A DNA stretch of 64,000 nt, from assembly GCA_019420275.1 (NCBI GenBank), contig JAHZHN010000003.1:197467-261466 (forward strand), written 5' to 3'. Of this stretch, positions 52,359 through 60,918 are shown one piece after another. How positions within the stretch are numbered: position 1 is the stretch's first letter; the number at the start of each line of letters is the position of its first letter. The notes beneath the pieces were generated by a model that saw only the letters and a list, made by a program, of their open reading frames with translations, did no database searches and was not told the origin of the DNA. This DNA comes from Clostridiales bacterium (lineage in GTDB: Bacteria; Bacillota; Clostridia; Lachnospirales; Lachnospiraceae). The position numbers were made by a program, and so were the translations under genes.

Positions 52359-53675
52359 ATGGCATTGTTTACATTTAGCGGCGGAGTACATCCGGACGAT
52401 GGGAAAGAGTATGCAAAACATGCGCCGATCACCGAATATCTGCCAAAAGGAGATGTTGTCTTACCGGTAGGACAGCATATCGGAGCACCTGCCAAACCAA
52501 TTGTAAGCAAAGGTGATCATGTGCTTGCAGGGCAGAAGGTTGCGGAAGCCGGCGGATTTGTATCTGCAAACATTTTTAGTTCCGTCTCCGGTACGGTAAA
52601 GGCAATCGAGCCAAGGGTAACTCCTGCCGGTACGAAAGTGAACGCAATCGTAATTGAAAATGACGGAGAATTTAAAGAGGTGGAGTATCATGCAAAACCT
52701 TATGACTCCATGTCAAAAGAAGAAGTATTGGAAGCAATAAAGGAGGCTGGTATTGTCGGCCTTGGAGGTGCAGGATTCCCGACTCATGTAAAACTTGCGC
52801 CGAAAAATCCTGACGCGATCGAGTATATTATCGTAAACGGCGCGGAATGTGAGCCTTATATCACAGGTGATTACCGCATGATGATGGAAATGCCGGAGAA
52901 GGTAATCGAGGGGCTGAATATTGTACTGGATCTGTTTCCAAAAGCAAAAGGAATCATCGGAATTGAGGATAATAAGAAGGATGCCATTGCTAAAATGGAA
53001 TCTCTTGTAAAAGGAGATGCACGCATCAGTGTGGCATCATTGAAAACAAAGTATCCTCAGGGAGCAGAACGTTCTTTGATCTATGCCACAACAGGAAGAA
53101 GTATCAATTCCAGTATGCTTCCGGCAGACGCAGGATGTATCGTGGATAATGTGGCGACTATTGCAGCAATCAAAGACGCAGTAAAAGACGGGAAACCATT
53201 ATTCTCACGTGTTGTCACGGTAACAGGAGACGCGGTTGCAAACCCGGCAAATTTCCTGGTACGTACCGGTACCAATGTAAATGAGCTGATCCAAGCCGCC
53301 GGAGGATTTAAAAATCAGCCGGAAAAGGTTATTTCCGGAGGACCAATGATGGGAATGGCAATGTTCACAACAGATGTTCCTGCGGTGAAGACATTTTCTT
53401 GTCTTCTGGCTATGACAAAGGATGAAGTTTCAGCAAATCAGCCAAGCAACTGTATCCGCTGCGGAAGATGTGTCAGTGTCTGTCCTCAAAAACTGATGCC
53501 GATGAAGCTGTCTGTACTTGCGGATCACAATGAAATTGATGAATTTGAAAAGCTGCATGGAGCAGAGTGTGTTGAGTGTGGATCTTGTTCTTACATCTGC
53601 CCGGCGAAACGTAATCTTGCCCAGTCTATGAAGACAGGACGAAAACAGGTTTTAGCAAACCGTAGAAAGAAATAA
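52359..53675 (+). CDS. rnfC: Rnf complex subunit RnfC
   Basis: 438 residues. Peripheral NADH-binding subunit of the ion-pumping ferredoxin:NAD oxidoreductase. The start FTFSGGVHPDDGKEYAK, the FMN/NAD-binding GIVGLGGAGFPTHVKL and YIIVNGAECEPYI, and two [4Fe-4S] motifs CIRCGRCVSVC and CVECGSCSYIC are all present. AAAGAAAGGAAGG lies upstream. It starts the rnfCDGEAB operon. Confidence 0.96.
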   Translation: MALFTFSGGVHPDDGKEYAKHAPITEYLPKGDVVLPVGQHIGAPAKPIVSKGDHVLAGQKVAEAGGFVSANIFSSVSGTVKAIEPRVTPAGTKVNAIVIENDGEFKEVEYHAKPYDSMSKEEVLEAIKEAGIVGLGGAGFPTHVKLAPKNPDAIEYIIVNGAECEPYITGDYRMMMEMPEKVIEGLNIVLDLFPKAKGIIGIEDNKKDAIAKMESLVKGDARISVASLKTKYPQGAERSLIYATTGRSINSSMLPADAGCIVDNVATIAAIKDAVKDGKPLFSRVVTVTGDAVANPANFLVRTGTNVNELIQAAGGFKNQPEKVISGGPMMGMAMFTTDVPAVKTFSCLLAMTKDEVSANQPSNCIRCGRCVSVCPQKLMPMKLSVLADHNEIDEFEKLHGAECVECGSCSYICPAKRNLAQSMKTGRKQVLANRRKK

Positions 53676-53690
53676 AGGAGAGAGATACAT

Positions 53691-54635
53691 ATGAGCGAAC
53701 CATTATATCATGTGTCAGCCAACCCTCATGTAAGGGATAATGGCTCAACACAGAAGATTATGCTGGATGTCATAATCGCATTATTACCCGCTACGATTTT
53801 TGGTATCTATATCTTTGGTGTACCTGCGGCAAAAACAATTGTAATTACTATTGTGACCTGTGTTGCAGCAGAATATATTTACCAGAAACTTATGAAACAG
53901 CCAATCACGATCAGTGACATGAGCGCGGCTTTGACAGGTCTGCTGCTTGCACTGAACCTTCCGCCGGAAGTACCTTTCTGGCTGCCGATCATCGGAGGCG
54001 TTTTTGCAATCATCGTTGTAAAACAGCTTTTCGGTGGGTTAGGACAGAACTTCATGAACCCTGCGCTGGGTGCCCGTTGTTTCCTTCTGATCTCTTTTGC
54101 AGCAAGAATGTCTGCTTTTACTTACGATGGTGTAACGACAGCGACTCCGCTGGCATCATTAAAAGCAGGAGATGCTGTTGATGTACTTAAAATGTTCGAA
54201 GGCTTTATTCCAGGAACCATCGGTGAGACTTCAGCCATTCTTCTGATCATCGGAGGTATTTATCTGGTGGCTAGAAAAGTAATTTCCCCAATCATTCCGT
54301 GTGTTTATATTGCAACAGTTGCAGTATTTGTAACATTGTTTGGAGGTCAGGGTCTGAGCCTTCATTATATTGCAGCACATTTATTTGGAGGCGGACTGAT
54401 GTTAGGAGCTATTTTTATGGCAACAGATTATGTAACATCACCAATTACAAATAAAGGAAAAGTCATCTATGGAATTGTGCTTGGAATTTTGACAGGATTG
54501 TTCCGTCTGTTTGGACCGATGGCTGAGGGAGTTTCTTATTCCATCATCATCGCAAATATCCTGGTTCCGCTGATTGAGAAAGTGACAATGCCGACTCCGT
54601 TTGGAATTGTGAAAGGAGGAAAGAGCAATGAATAA
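53691..54635 (+). CDS. rnfD: Rnf complex subunit RnfD
   Basis: 314 residues, about nine membrane helices. Carries covalent FMN on Thr in the segment GVTTATPLAS (family motif S/T-x-A-T-P-L). GQNFMNPALGARCFLL and FMATDYVTSPITNKG are conserved. Electrons from RnfC/B pass through it during Na+ or H+ pumping. Its end overlaps rnfG by 8 bp, which suggests coupled translation. Confidence 0.95.
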   Translation: MSEPLYHVSANPHVRDNGSTQKIMLDVIIALLPATIFGIYIFGVPAAKTIVITIVTCVAAEYIYQKLMKQPITISDMSAALTGLLLALNLPPEVPFWLPIIGGVFAIIVVKQLFGGLGQNFMNPALGARCFLLISFAARMSAFTYDGVTTATPLASLKAGDAVDVLKMFEGFIPGTIGETSAILLIIGGIYLVARKVISPIIPCVYIATVAVFVTLFGGQGLSLHYIAAHLFGGGLMLGAIFMATDYVTSPITNKGKVIYGIVLGILTGLFRLFGPMAEGVSYSIIIANILVPLIEKVTMPTPFGIVKGGKSNE

Positions 54636-55239
54636 AAGTATTATTTCCGATTGTATTAAATTGTGTGTAATTACAGTAATTGCCGGTTTCCTTCTGGGTC
54701 TTGTATATAATGTAACAAAGGCTCCAATCGCCGCTCAGGAAGAGAAAACAAAACAAGAAGCTTATAAAGCGGTTTTTACAGATGCTTCTGAATTTAAAAA
54801 TACAGATTTCGATCAGGATGCAGTTCAAAAAGTACTGGATGAAAAAGGACTGGGTCAGAATACTATCACAGAAATTGCCCAGGCGGTAGATCAGAACGGA
54901 AAAATTCTGGGATACGTATTTTCTGTAACCAATCCAGAAGGATACGGCGGAGACGTTTCTTTATCTGTAGGTGTCAGAAATGACGGAACAGTAAACGGTT
55001 ATGAAACACTTACGATTAATGAGACAGCCGGACTTGGTATGAAAGCAACAGAAGATGAGTTTAAGAGCCAGTTTAAGAATAAAAAAGCAGAGCAGTTTGA
55101 AGTTGTAAAAGATGGATCAGGAGCAAATGATGATGCTAAAATTGATGCTATCAGTGGTGCGACTATTACAAGCCGCGCTGTAACAAGCGCTGTGAACAGC
55201 TGTGTTGCTTATGCAGATAGCCTGAAGGGAGGGAAATAA
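54628..55239 (+). CDS. rnfG: Rnf complex subunit RnfG
   Basis: 203 residues. One N-terminal membrane helix (about 12-32) and an extracytoplasmic flavin domain. The covalent FMN site is the Thr in ISGATITSRAVTSAV (SGATxT motif). It begins inside rnfD and ends 2 bp before rnfE. Confidence 0.95.
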   Translation: MNKSIISDCIKLCVITVIAGFLLGLVYNVTKAPIAAQEEKTKQEAYKAVFTDASEFKNTDFDQDAVQKVLDEKGLGQNTITEIAQAVDQNGKILGYVFSVTNPEGYGGDVSLSVGVRNDGTVNGYETLTINETAGLGMKATEDEFKSQFKNKKAEQFEVVKDGSGANDDAKIDAISGATITSRAVTSAVNSCVAYADSLKGGK

Positions 55240-55241
55240 CA

Positions 55242-55955
55242 ATGAATCCAAATCCAATGGAACGTTTGATCAATGGTATTATTAAAGAAAATCCGACCTT
55301 CGTCCTGACACTTGGTATGTGTCCGACGCTGGCTGTTACTACATCAGCAGTCAATGGTGTTGGTATGGGATTGTCTACAACAGTCGTTCTTATGTTTTCC
55401 AACATGGTAATTTCCATGCTTAGAAATATCATACCGGACAGAGCGAGAATCCCTGGTTATATCGTAGTCATTGCTTCTCTTGTAACGATTGTGCAGTTCT
55501 TGCTGGAAGGATATGTACCTTCTGTTTATTCTGCATTAGGACTTTATATTCCGCTGATTGTAGTAAACTGTATTATCCTTGGCCGTGCAGAAGCGTTTGC
55601 GGCAAAGAATACACCAATCAATTCTTTCTTTGACGGTCTTGGAATGGGACTTGGATTTACGATTGCCCTGACACTGATTGGAGCTTTCCGTGAAATCCTT
55701 GGAGCAGGTCAGCTGTTTGGAATGCAGGTAATGCCAGAGGCTTATGAACCAATTACAATCTTTATTCTGGCGCCGGGAGCTTTCTTTGTTCTGGCATGTC
55801 TGATTGCCATTCAGAATAAAATTCGTACAAAGAAGATCGAAAAAGGTCTTCCGGTACATCCGTCTGCAGGATGCGGGGACTGTGCAACTTGTGGAAACCA
55901 TGCCTGTGGTACAAGATTTTTTAATCTTGACGTGGACAGTAAGAAAGAAGATTAA
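55242..55955 (+). CDS. rnfE: Rnf complex subunit RnfE
   Basis: 237 residues, six membrane helices, with FVLTLGMCPTLAVTTSAVNG and IVVNCIILGRAEAFA typical of RnfE/NqrD; the Cys residues help bind the membrane [2Fe-2S] centre with RnfA. The C-terminal tail is unusual in being Cys-rich: CGDCATCGNHACG (about residues 213-226), which could bind a metal or cluster. Confidence 0.93.
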   Translation: MNPNPMERLINGIIKENPTFVLTLGMCPTLAVTTSAVNGVGMGLSTTVVLMFSNMVISMLRNIIPDRARIPGYIVVIASLVTIVQFLLEGYVPSVYSALGLYIPLIVVNCIILGRAEAFAAKNTPINSFFDGLGMGLGFTIALTLIGAFREILGAGQLFGMQVMPEAYEPITIFILAPGAFFVLACLIAIQNKIRTKKIEKGLPVHPSAGCGDCATCGNHACGTRFFNLDVDSKKED

Positions 55956-55966
55956 GGAGGAAGATG

Positions 55967-56542
55967 ATGAAAGAATTATTATTAATCGCAATCGGCTCTG
56001 CCCTGGTAAATAACGTCGTATTAAGCCAGTTCCTCGGATTATGTCCTTTCCTTGGAGTTTCCAAGAAAATTGAAACTGCAGGAGGTATGGGAGTTGCCGT
56101 AATCTTCGTTATTACCATCGCGTCAGCCGTAACGAATCTGATTTATACATTTGTTCTGGTGCCGACAGGCCTGGAATATTTGGACACAATTGTATTTATC
56201 CTTGTAATTGCAGCTCTGGTTCAGTTCGTGGAACTGGTACTTAAAAAATCCATGCCTGCATTATATGAAGCTCTGGGAGTATACCTTCCATTGATTACAA
56301 CAAACTGTGCTGTATTGGGAGTTGCTCTTACCAATGTTCAGAATGGATATGGGTTTGCGGCCAGCGTTGTCAATGGAATCGGAATTTCTGTCGGATTTAC
56401 GATTGCAATCGTAATCCTTGCCGGAATCCGTGAGAGAAATGAACATAACAATATACCGGAATCCTTCAAAGGAATGCCCATTACTCTTGTAACTGCAGGA
56501 TTGATGGCAATCGCTTTCTTTGGATTCTCAGGAATCATATAG
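55967..56542 (+). CDS. rnfA: Rnf complex subunit RnfA
   Basis: 191 residues, six membrane helices: NNVVLSQFLGLCPFLGVSKK and YLPLITTNCAVLGVAL are the RnfA/NqrE signatures with the cluster-binding Cys. Two ATGs compete: 55964 is only 3 nt from the AAGGAGG at 55954-55960, while 55967 is 6 nt away and is preferred. It pairs with RnfE in the membrane. Confidence 0.94.
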   Translation: MKELLLIAIGSALVNNVVLSQFLGLCPFLGVSKKIETAGGMGVAVIFVITIASAVTNLIYTFVLVPTGLEYLDTIVFILVIAALVQFVELVLKKSMPALYEALGVYLPLITTNCAVLGVALTNVQNGYGFAASVVNGIGISVGFTIAIVILAGIRERNEHNNIPESFKGMPITLVTAGLMAIAFFGFSGII

Positions 56543-56554
56543 GAGGTAGATGGA

Positions 56555-57379
56555 ATGGATATTACAGCGATTATCCTCGCGGCTGTTGTCGTAGGAGGAA
56601 CCGGACTGATCATTGCGATTTTGCTGGGAATTGCTTCCGAAAAATTTAAAGTTCCTGTAAATGAAAAAGAAGTTGCCGTCAGAGCAGAACTTCCGGGAAA
56701 TAACTGCGGCGGATGCGGTTATGCAGGATGTGATGGACTTGCGGCAGCGATTGCAGCAGGAGAGGCTCCAGTCAATGCCTGTCCGGTAGGAGGAGCGCCT
56801 GTGGCAGATAAGATCAGTGCCATTATGGGTATGGAAGCTGGAGAATTTGTAAAAATGACTGCATTTGTTAAATGTGCGGGAACCTGCGAAAAAGCTGGAG
56901 ATAAATTTAAATACAGTGGAATCGAAAGCTGTGTAGATGCTGCGAATGTACCTGGCGGAGGACCAAAGGGCTGTGAGTACGGCTGTATCGGATATGGAAG
57001 CTGTGCTAATGTATGTCCAGAAGATGCAATTTCTATTATCAATGGAGTTGCGTATGTGGATCAGGAAGCCTGTGTTGCCTGTGGAAAATGTGCTGATATT
57101 TGTCCAAAGGGATTGATTGAATTAGTACCTTATGATAAGAAGTGCCGTGTACAGTGCAGTTCCAAAGACTTCGGAAAAGCAGTGATGTCTGTATGCTCTG
57201 CGGGATGTATCGGATGCCGGGCATGCGAGAAGGCTTGTAAGCTTGGAGCGATTACTGTGGAAAATAATATTGCGCATATCGATTATGATAAGTGCGTAGG
57301 CTGTGGCCTCTGTGCGGCAAAATGTCCGAAAGGCATCATTACCGGAAAAAGAGAACAGCCAAAGAAAAAAGAAGCATAA
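56555..57379 (+). CDS. rnfB: Rnf complex ferredoxin-type subunit RnfB
   Basis: 274 residues. N-terminal membrane helix (about 4-26), then a [4Fe-4S] four-Cys domain NNCGGCGYAGCDG, then several ferredoxin motifs: CEYGCIGYGSCANVC, CVACGKCADIC, CIGCRACEKAC and CVGCGLCAAKC. It accepts electrons from reduced ferredoxin. The last rnf gene, ending in a basic tail, followed by a terminator. Confidence 0.95.
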   Translation: MDITAIILAAVVVGGTGLIIAILLGIASEKFKVPVNEKEVAVRAELPGNNCGGCGYAGCDGLAAAIAAGEAPVNACPVGGAPVADKISAIMGMEAGEFVKMTAFVKCAGTCEKAGDKFKYSGIESCVDAANVPGGGPKGCEYGCIGYGSCANVCPEDAISIINGVAYVDQEACVACGKCADICPKGLIELVPYDKKCRVQCSSKDFGKAVMSVCSAGCIGCRACEKACKLGAITVENNIAHIDYDKCVGCGLCAAKCPKGIITGKREQPKKKEA

Positions 57380-57412
57380 CTGTAAAGAAATGCGGATGAT
57401 ACAACATCAGAG

Positions 57413-57442
57413 AAAAGAGAAATCAAAAAGATTTCTCTTTTT
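57413..57442 (+). terminator. Terminator of the rnf operon
   Basis: AAAAGAGAAATC pairs perfectly with 57430-57441 around an AAAAA loop, and the stem runs into a T tract. The stem is A/T-rich, so it is moderate in strength. Confidence 0.75.
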
Positions 57443-57493
57443 CTCATTTTATTGCCGTATGATGAATAGAATGATAGAAAAAGGCAGAAAAAT

Positions 57494-57742
57494 ATGAAAT
57501 TTCTTGAGCTGAGACAGAAAGATGTGGTCAATTGCAATACCGGAGAAAAATTAGGATTTGTGATTGATTTGGAGTTTGACTCCAGGACTGGATGCATTAA
57601 CTTTCTGATTGTACCGAAGATGGAGAAAGGATTTCGGTGCATTGGAAAAAATCAGGTTTATAAGATTCCATATAAGTGTGTCATAAAAATAGGGAGAGAT
57701 GCTGTACTGGTGGACATAGATGAAAAACAATGTTTGAAGTAG
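57494..57742 (+). CDS. YlmC/YmxH family sporulation protein
   Basis: 82 residues, PRC-barrel-like: FLELRQKDVVNCNTGEKLGF, then DLEFDSRTGCINFLIV and IPYKCVIKIGRDAVLVDI. This is the YlmC/YmxH pattern, in which members are sporulation-linked small proteins. AAAAGGCAG lies upstream of the ATG. The promoter of nrdR overlaps its 3' end (57734). Confidence 0.85.
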   Translation: MKFLELRQKDVVNCNTGEKLGFVIDLEFDSRTGCINFLIVPKMEKGFRCIGKNQVYKIPYKCVIKIGRDAVLVDIDEKQCLK

Positions 57743-57762
57743 TAATAGAAAAATGTTATACT
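57734..57762 (+). promoter_or_regulatory. Promoter of nrdR
   Basis: TTGAAG (57734-57739) and TATACT (57757-57762), 17 bp apart, with the -35 inside the end of the preceding gene and about 24 nt from the -10 to the start codon. Confidence 0.65.
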
Positions 57763-57791
57763 GCAAGCAGAGAAAATGGAGGTACAAGATG

Positions 57792-58241
57792 ATGAAGTGT
57801 CCATACTGTGGGTGTGAAGGTTCCAGAGTCATTGATTCCAGACCGTCAGAAGATTTAAATGCAATTCGCAGAAGACGTCAGTGTGATGCCTGCGGAAAGC
57901 GTTTTACAACATATGAAAAGATTGAAGCAGAACCATTAACTGTAATTAAGAAAGATAAGAGAAGACAAACTTATGATCGGAATAAGATCCGCCATGGAAT
58001 TGTCCAGTCTTGTCATAAACTGCCGATTTCCATGGATCAGATCGATCAGGCAGTGGACGAGATTGAAGCAAAGATCTATAATTTAGGGCTGCGTGAGGTA
58101 GAGACTTCTCAGATTGGAGAGATTGTCATGGATAAGATCAAAGATCTTGATGAAGTCGCATATGTACGTTTTGCTGCGATTTACAGAGAATTTAAAGATG
58201 TCAATACCTTTATGAATGAGCTAAAGAAATTATTAAAATAA
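57792..58241 (+). CDS. nrdR: Ribonucleotide reductase repressor NrdR
   Basis: 149 residues. Zinc ribbon MKCPYCGC with CDACGKRFTTYE, then an ATP-cone domain (PLTVIKKDKRRQTYDRNKI). It binds NrdR boxes and represses ribonucleotide reductase genes when dATP is high. GGAGGT at 57778-57783 is 8 nt before the ATG at 57792; an ATG at 57789 is an alternative adding one Met. Confidence 0.96.
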   Translation: MKCPYCGCEGSRVIDSRPSEDLNAIRRRRQCDACGKRFTTYEKIEAEPLTVIKKDKRRQTYDRNKIRHGIVQSCHKLPISMDQIDQAVDEIEAKIYNLGLREVETSQIGEIVMDKIKDLDEVAYVRFAAIYREFKDVNTFMNELKKLLK

Positions 58242-58313
58242 TTGTAATAATTTTCCAAATATGATATGATGACAGTATCATTTTGGAGTCTTCCTGAGAA
58301 GAAGGAGTCAGTT

Positions 58314-59831
58314 ATGAAGTATCAGGAAGTATTAAGCGGCATCGTCAGAGGTGTTGCCGGACAATTGATCCACGTGGAAGTGGAGATCAGGAACGGTCTT
58401 CCATATTTTACAATGGTAGGCTGTTTGTCAAGAGAAGCTGCAGAGGCAAAGGAGCGGGTTGCGTCTGCACTGCGGTCTATTGGTCACCCGCTGCCGTCTA
58501 TGAAACTTACGGTGAATCTATCCCCGGCTAATATAAAAAAGAAGGGCACAGCATTTGATTTTCCGATTGCTGTGGCTTTTTTGGCATGCCTAGGACTGAT
58601 ACCCGGATCCGAATTGAAGGGAATCTGCATTCTGGGAGAATTGGCATTGAATGGAAGAATTCATGGGTCAGGCTGCTGCCTGCCGATTGTGCTGGAAGCG
58701 AGGAAGAGAGGCGTCCAGCGTTTTTTTATTGCGTCTGAAGATCAGGATTCTCTGGAGGAGATAGATGGTATTCAGATTATTCCTATGGAGCATTTGTCTG
58801 ATGTGCTGGATTATTTTCATGGCACTATGAAAATAAGATCAGGAAGAAGGAAAAAATGGACACCGGAAAAAGAAAACGAAGATTTTTCTGATATCAAAGG
58901 ACAGCAGCATTTAAAGCGTGCGGCAGAGGCTGCGGTGACAGGACGGCATCATCTTCTGCTGGTGGGATCACCAGGTTCTGGAAAAACCATGGCAGTTAAG
59001 AGAATACCGACGATTCTTGCACCTTTGACAGACGCAGAGCGTTTGGAAGTACAGAGTATTTATGACGCGTCAGGTATTTACCGAAATATTGCGGACTGGC
59101 GCCGCCCCGTGCGCATTCCTCATTCCTCCATTCCGAAAGGGGCACTGATTGGAGGAGGGCAGGAACCAAAAGGAGGAGAAATAACATTAGCTCATCATGG
59201 AATTCTTGTAATGGATGAACTCATGGAGTTTCGGCAGGAATGTCTGGAAGCACTGCGGCAGCCTTTGGAAGAAAAAAGGATCCAGGTAAACCGGCTTGGC
59301 TGGAATTATATTTTTCCGGCAGATTTCCAGATGATTGGAACAATGAACCCATGTCCGTGCGGATTTGCCTTGGAAGATGGAAGATGCAGATGCAGCCAGC
59401 TGAAAAGGCAGCAGTATCTAAGAAAACTATCCGGGCCATTTTTGGATCGTTTTGATATGGTTCTTACCGTTAAAGAGGAAAAAGAAACAACGAATTCTGC
59501 AGAGACATCAAAAGAAATCCAGAGGAGAGTCATGGATAATATTCAGGCAGAAAAAGAAAGACTGGATGGGACCGGCTATTCGTTTTTCAGTGAAATCAAA
59601 GCGGGAGATGTGATGAGACTGTGCAGGCCATCCAGAGAGATTATGGAGCTTCTTGCGGCAGCTGTAGATATGAGGAAGATTTCGAGGCGAGGAGTTCACA
59701 AAATTCTGAAACTTTCTATGACGCTGTCACTAATGGACGGAGAAGAAAGCATTCGTCCGATACATGTGATGGAAGCCATGACATATCGGAACACTGACTT
59801 TGTCGAGGAGGTGACGAAGGATGGAAGATAA
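58314..59831 (+). CDS. YifB/ComM-like Mg chelatase-type AAA+ ATPase
   Basis: 505 residues. N-terminal Lon-like fold domain (LIHVEVEIRNGLPYFTMVG, TVNLSPANIKKKGTAFDFPI), then an AAA+ domain with Walker A VGSPGSGKTM, GEITLAHHGILVMDEL, and FQMIGTMNPCPCG, then a C-terminal helical part. ComM-type helicases promote branch migration during natural transformation. The start at 58314 follows GAAGGAG; an earlier ATG at 58266 is less likely. The gene overlaps dprA by 11 bp, a link that favours a DNA-uptake role. Confidence 0.88.
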   Translation: MKYQEVLSGIVRGVAGQLIHVEVEIRNGLPYFTMVGCLSREAAEAKERVASALRSIGHPLPSMKLTVNLSPANIKKKGTAFDFPIAVAFLACLGLIPGSELKGICILGELALNGRIHGSGCCLPIVLEARKRGVQRFFIASEDQDSLEEIDGIQIIPMEHLSDVLDYFHGTMKIRSGRRKKWTPEKENEDFSDIKGQQHLKRAAEAAVTGRHHLLLVGSPGSGKTMAVKRIPTILAPLTDAERLEVQSIYDASGIYRNIADWRRPVRIPHSSIPKGALIGGGQEPKGGEITLAHHGILVMDELMEFRQECLEALRQPLEEKRIQVNRLGWNYIFPADFQMIGTMNPCPCGFALEDGRCRCSQLKRQQYLRKLSGPFLDRFDMVLTVKEEKETTNSAETSKEIQRRVMDNIQAEKERLDGTGYSFFSEIKAGDVMRLCRPSREIMELLAAAVDMRKISRRGVHKILKLSMTLSLMDGEESIRPIHVMEAMTYRNTDFVEEVTKDGR

Positions 59832-60912
59832 GCTTTACTGGTATTGGTTTTGTTCAATGCTTGGCATCAACAGCCGAAAGCAGCATCAGCTGATAGAGAT
59901 TTTTGGTCATCCCAAAGAATTGTTTCAAGCATCACCTAATATAATAGAAGAAAAGCTGTCAAAAAGAGCTTGTCAGAGATTTTGGCAGAGCAGATCTCAG
60001 GATCAGATTAAGTGGAAGTATGAAGATTTAAAAAAAGAGCAGATCAGTTTTTTACAGTTCACCGAGGCAGGATATCCTCAAAGGCTCAAGAAAATCTATG
60101 ATTATCCGTATGGAATCTTTCAAAAAGGACAAGCCTGGCTGGAGAGAGATCTTGTAATTGCAGTGGTGGGATCCAGACATCCATCTTCTTATGGTTTAGA
60201 ACTTGCCCGTCTGTTTGCCGGGAAAATGGCAAAAATGGGGATTGGAATTGTCAGCGGGCTGGCAAAGGGGATTGATGGCGCAGCGCACCGGGGAGCAGGT
60301 TGTGTGAAAGGCATCACTGCAGGAGTTTTGGGATGCGGTATTGACCGGATTTATCCATGGGATAACCATCAGCTGTTTTACGAGATGTATGAAAATCAGA
60401 CCATTTTTTCAGAATACCCGCCGGGAGTCAAACCGGATGCATGGCGCTTTCCGGAACGAAATCGTATTATCAGCGGATTAAGTGACGGTGTCCTTGTGAT
60501 GGAAGCGGAAAAAAGAAGCGGTTCACTGATTACGGCGGACTGCGGACTGGAGCAAAATAAGGAAATTTTTGCGGTTCCCGGGCCCATTACATCAGGAAAT
60601 CACGAGGGATGTCATGGGCTGATCAAGCAGGGAGCAAAGCTAGTTGAAACGATAGAAGACATTCTTTCTGAATTTCCTGATTTCACAAAATCTTCGGAAA
60701 GTATTCACCATTTTCAGAAAAAATCTCTTGCGAACCCAGAAAAAAAGGTGTATGATGTGGTAGATTTGTATCCGCGGCATTTGAATGAAATTATGAATGA
60801 GGCCGAATTATCTTTAGGTGAAACGGCATCAGCTCTATTTTTTCTAGAGTCGAAAGGATACGTAAAACAGATACACCATAATATCTATATAAAAAATATT
60901 TACAAGGGGTAA
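59821..60912 (+). CDS. dprA: DNA-processing protein DprA
   Basis: 363 residues. It protects incoming single-stranded DNA and loads RecA. An N-terminal SAM-like region (LGINSRKQHQLIEIFGHPKE) precedes the Rossmann domain: IAVVGSRHPSSYG, GIGIVSGLAKGIDGAAHRG, GCGIDRIYPWDNHQL and FPERNRIISGLSDGVLVMEA. The last ~60 residues form a winged-helix (DML1-like) tail. It overlaps comM and ends 6 bp before topA. Confidence 0.95.
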   Translation: MEDKLYWYWFCSMLGINSRKQHQLIEIFGHPKELFQASPNIIEEKLSKRACQRFWQSRSQDQIKWKYEDLKKEQISFLQFTEAGYPQRLKKIYDYPYGIFQKGQAWLERDLVIAVVGSRHPSSYGLELARLFAGKMAKMGIGIVSGLAKGIDGAAHRGAGCVKGITAGVLGCGIDRIYPWDNHQLFYEMYENQTIFSEYPPGVKPDAWRFPERNRIISGLSDGVLVMEAEKRSGSLITADCGLEQNKEIFAVPGPITSGNHEGCHGLIKQGAKLVETIEDILSEFPDFTKSSESIHHFQKKSLANPEKKVYDVVDLYPRHLNEIMNEAELSLGETASALFFLESKGYVKQIHHNIYIKNIYKG

Positions 60913-60918
60913 TTGTAT

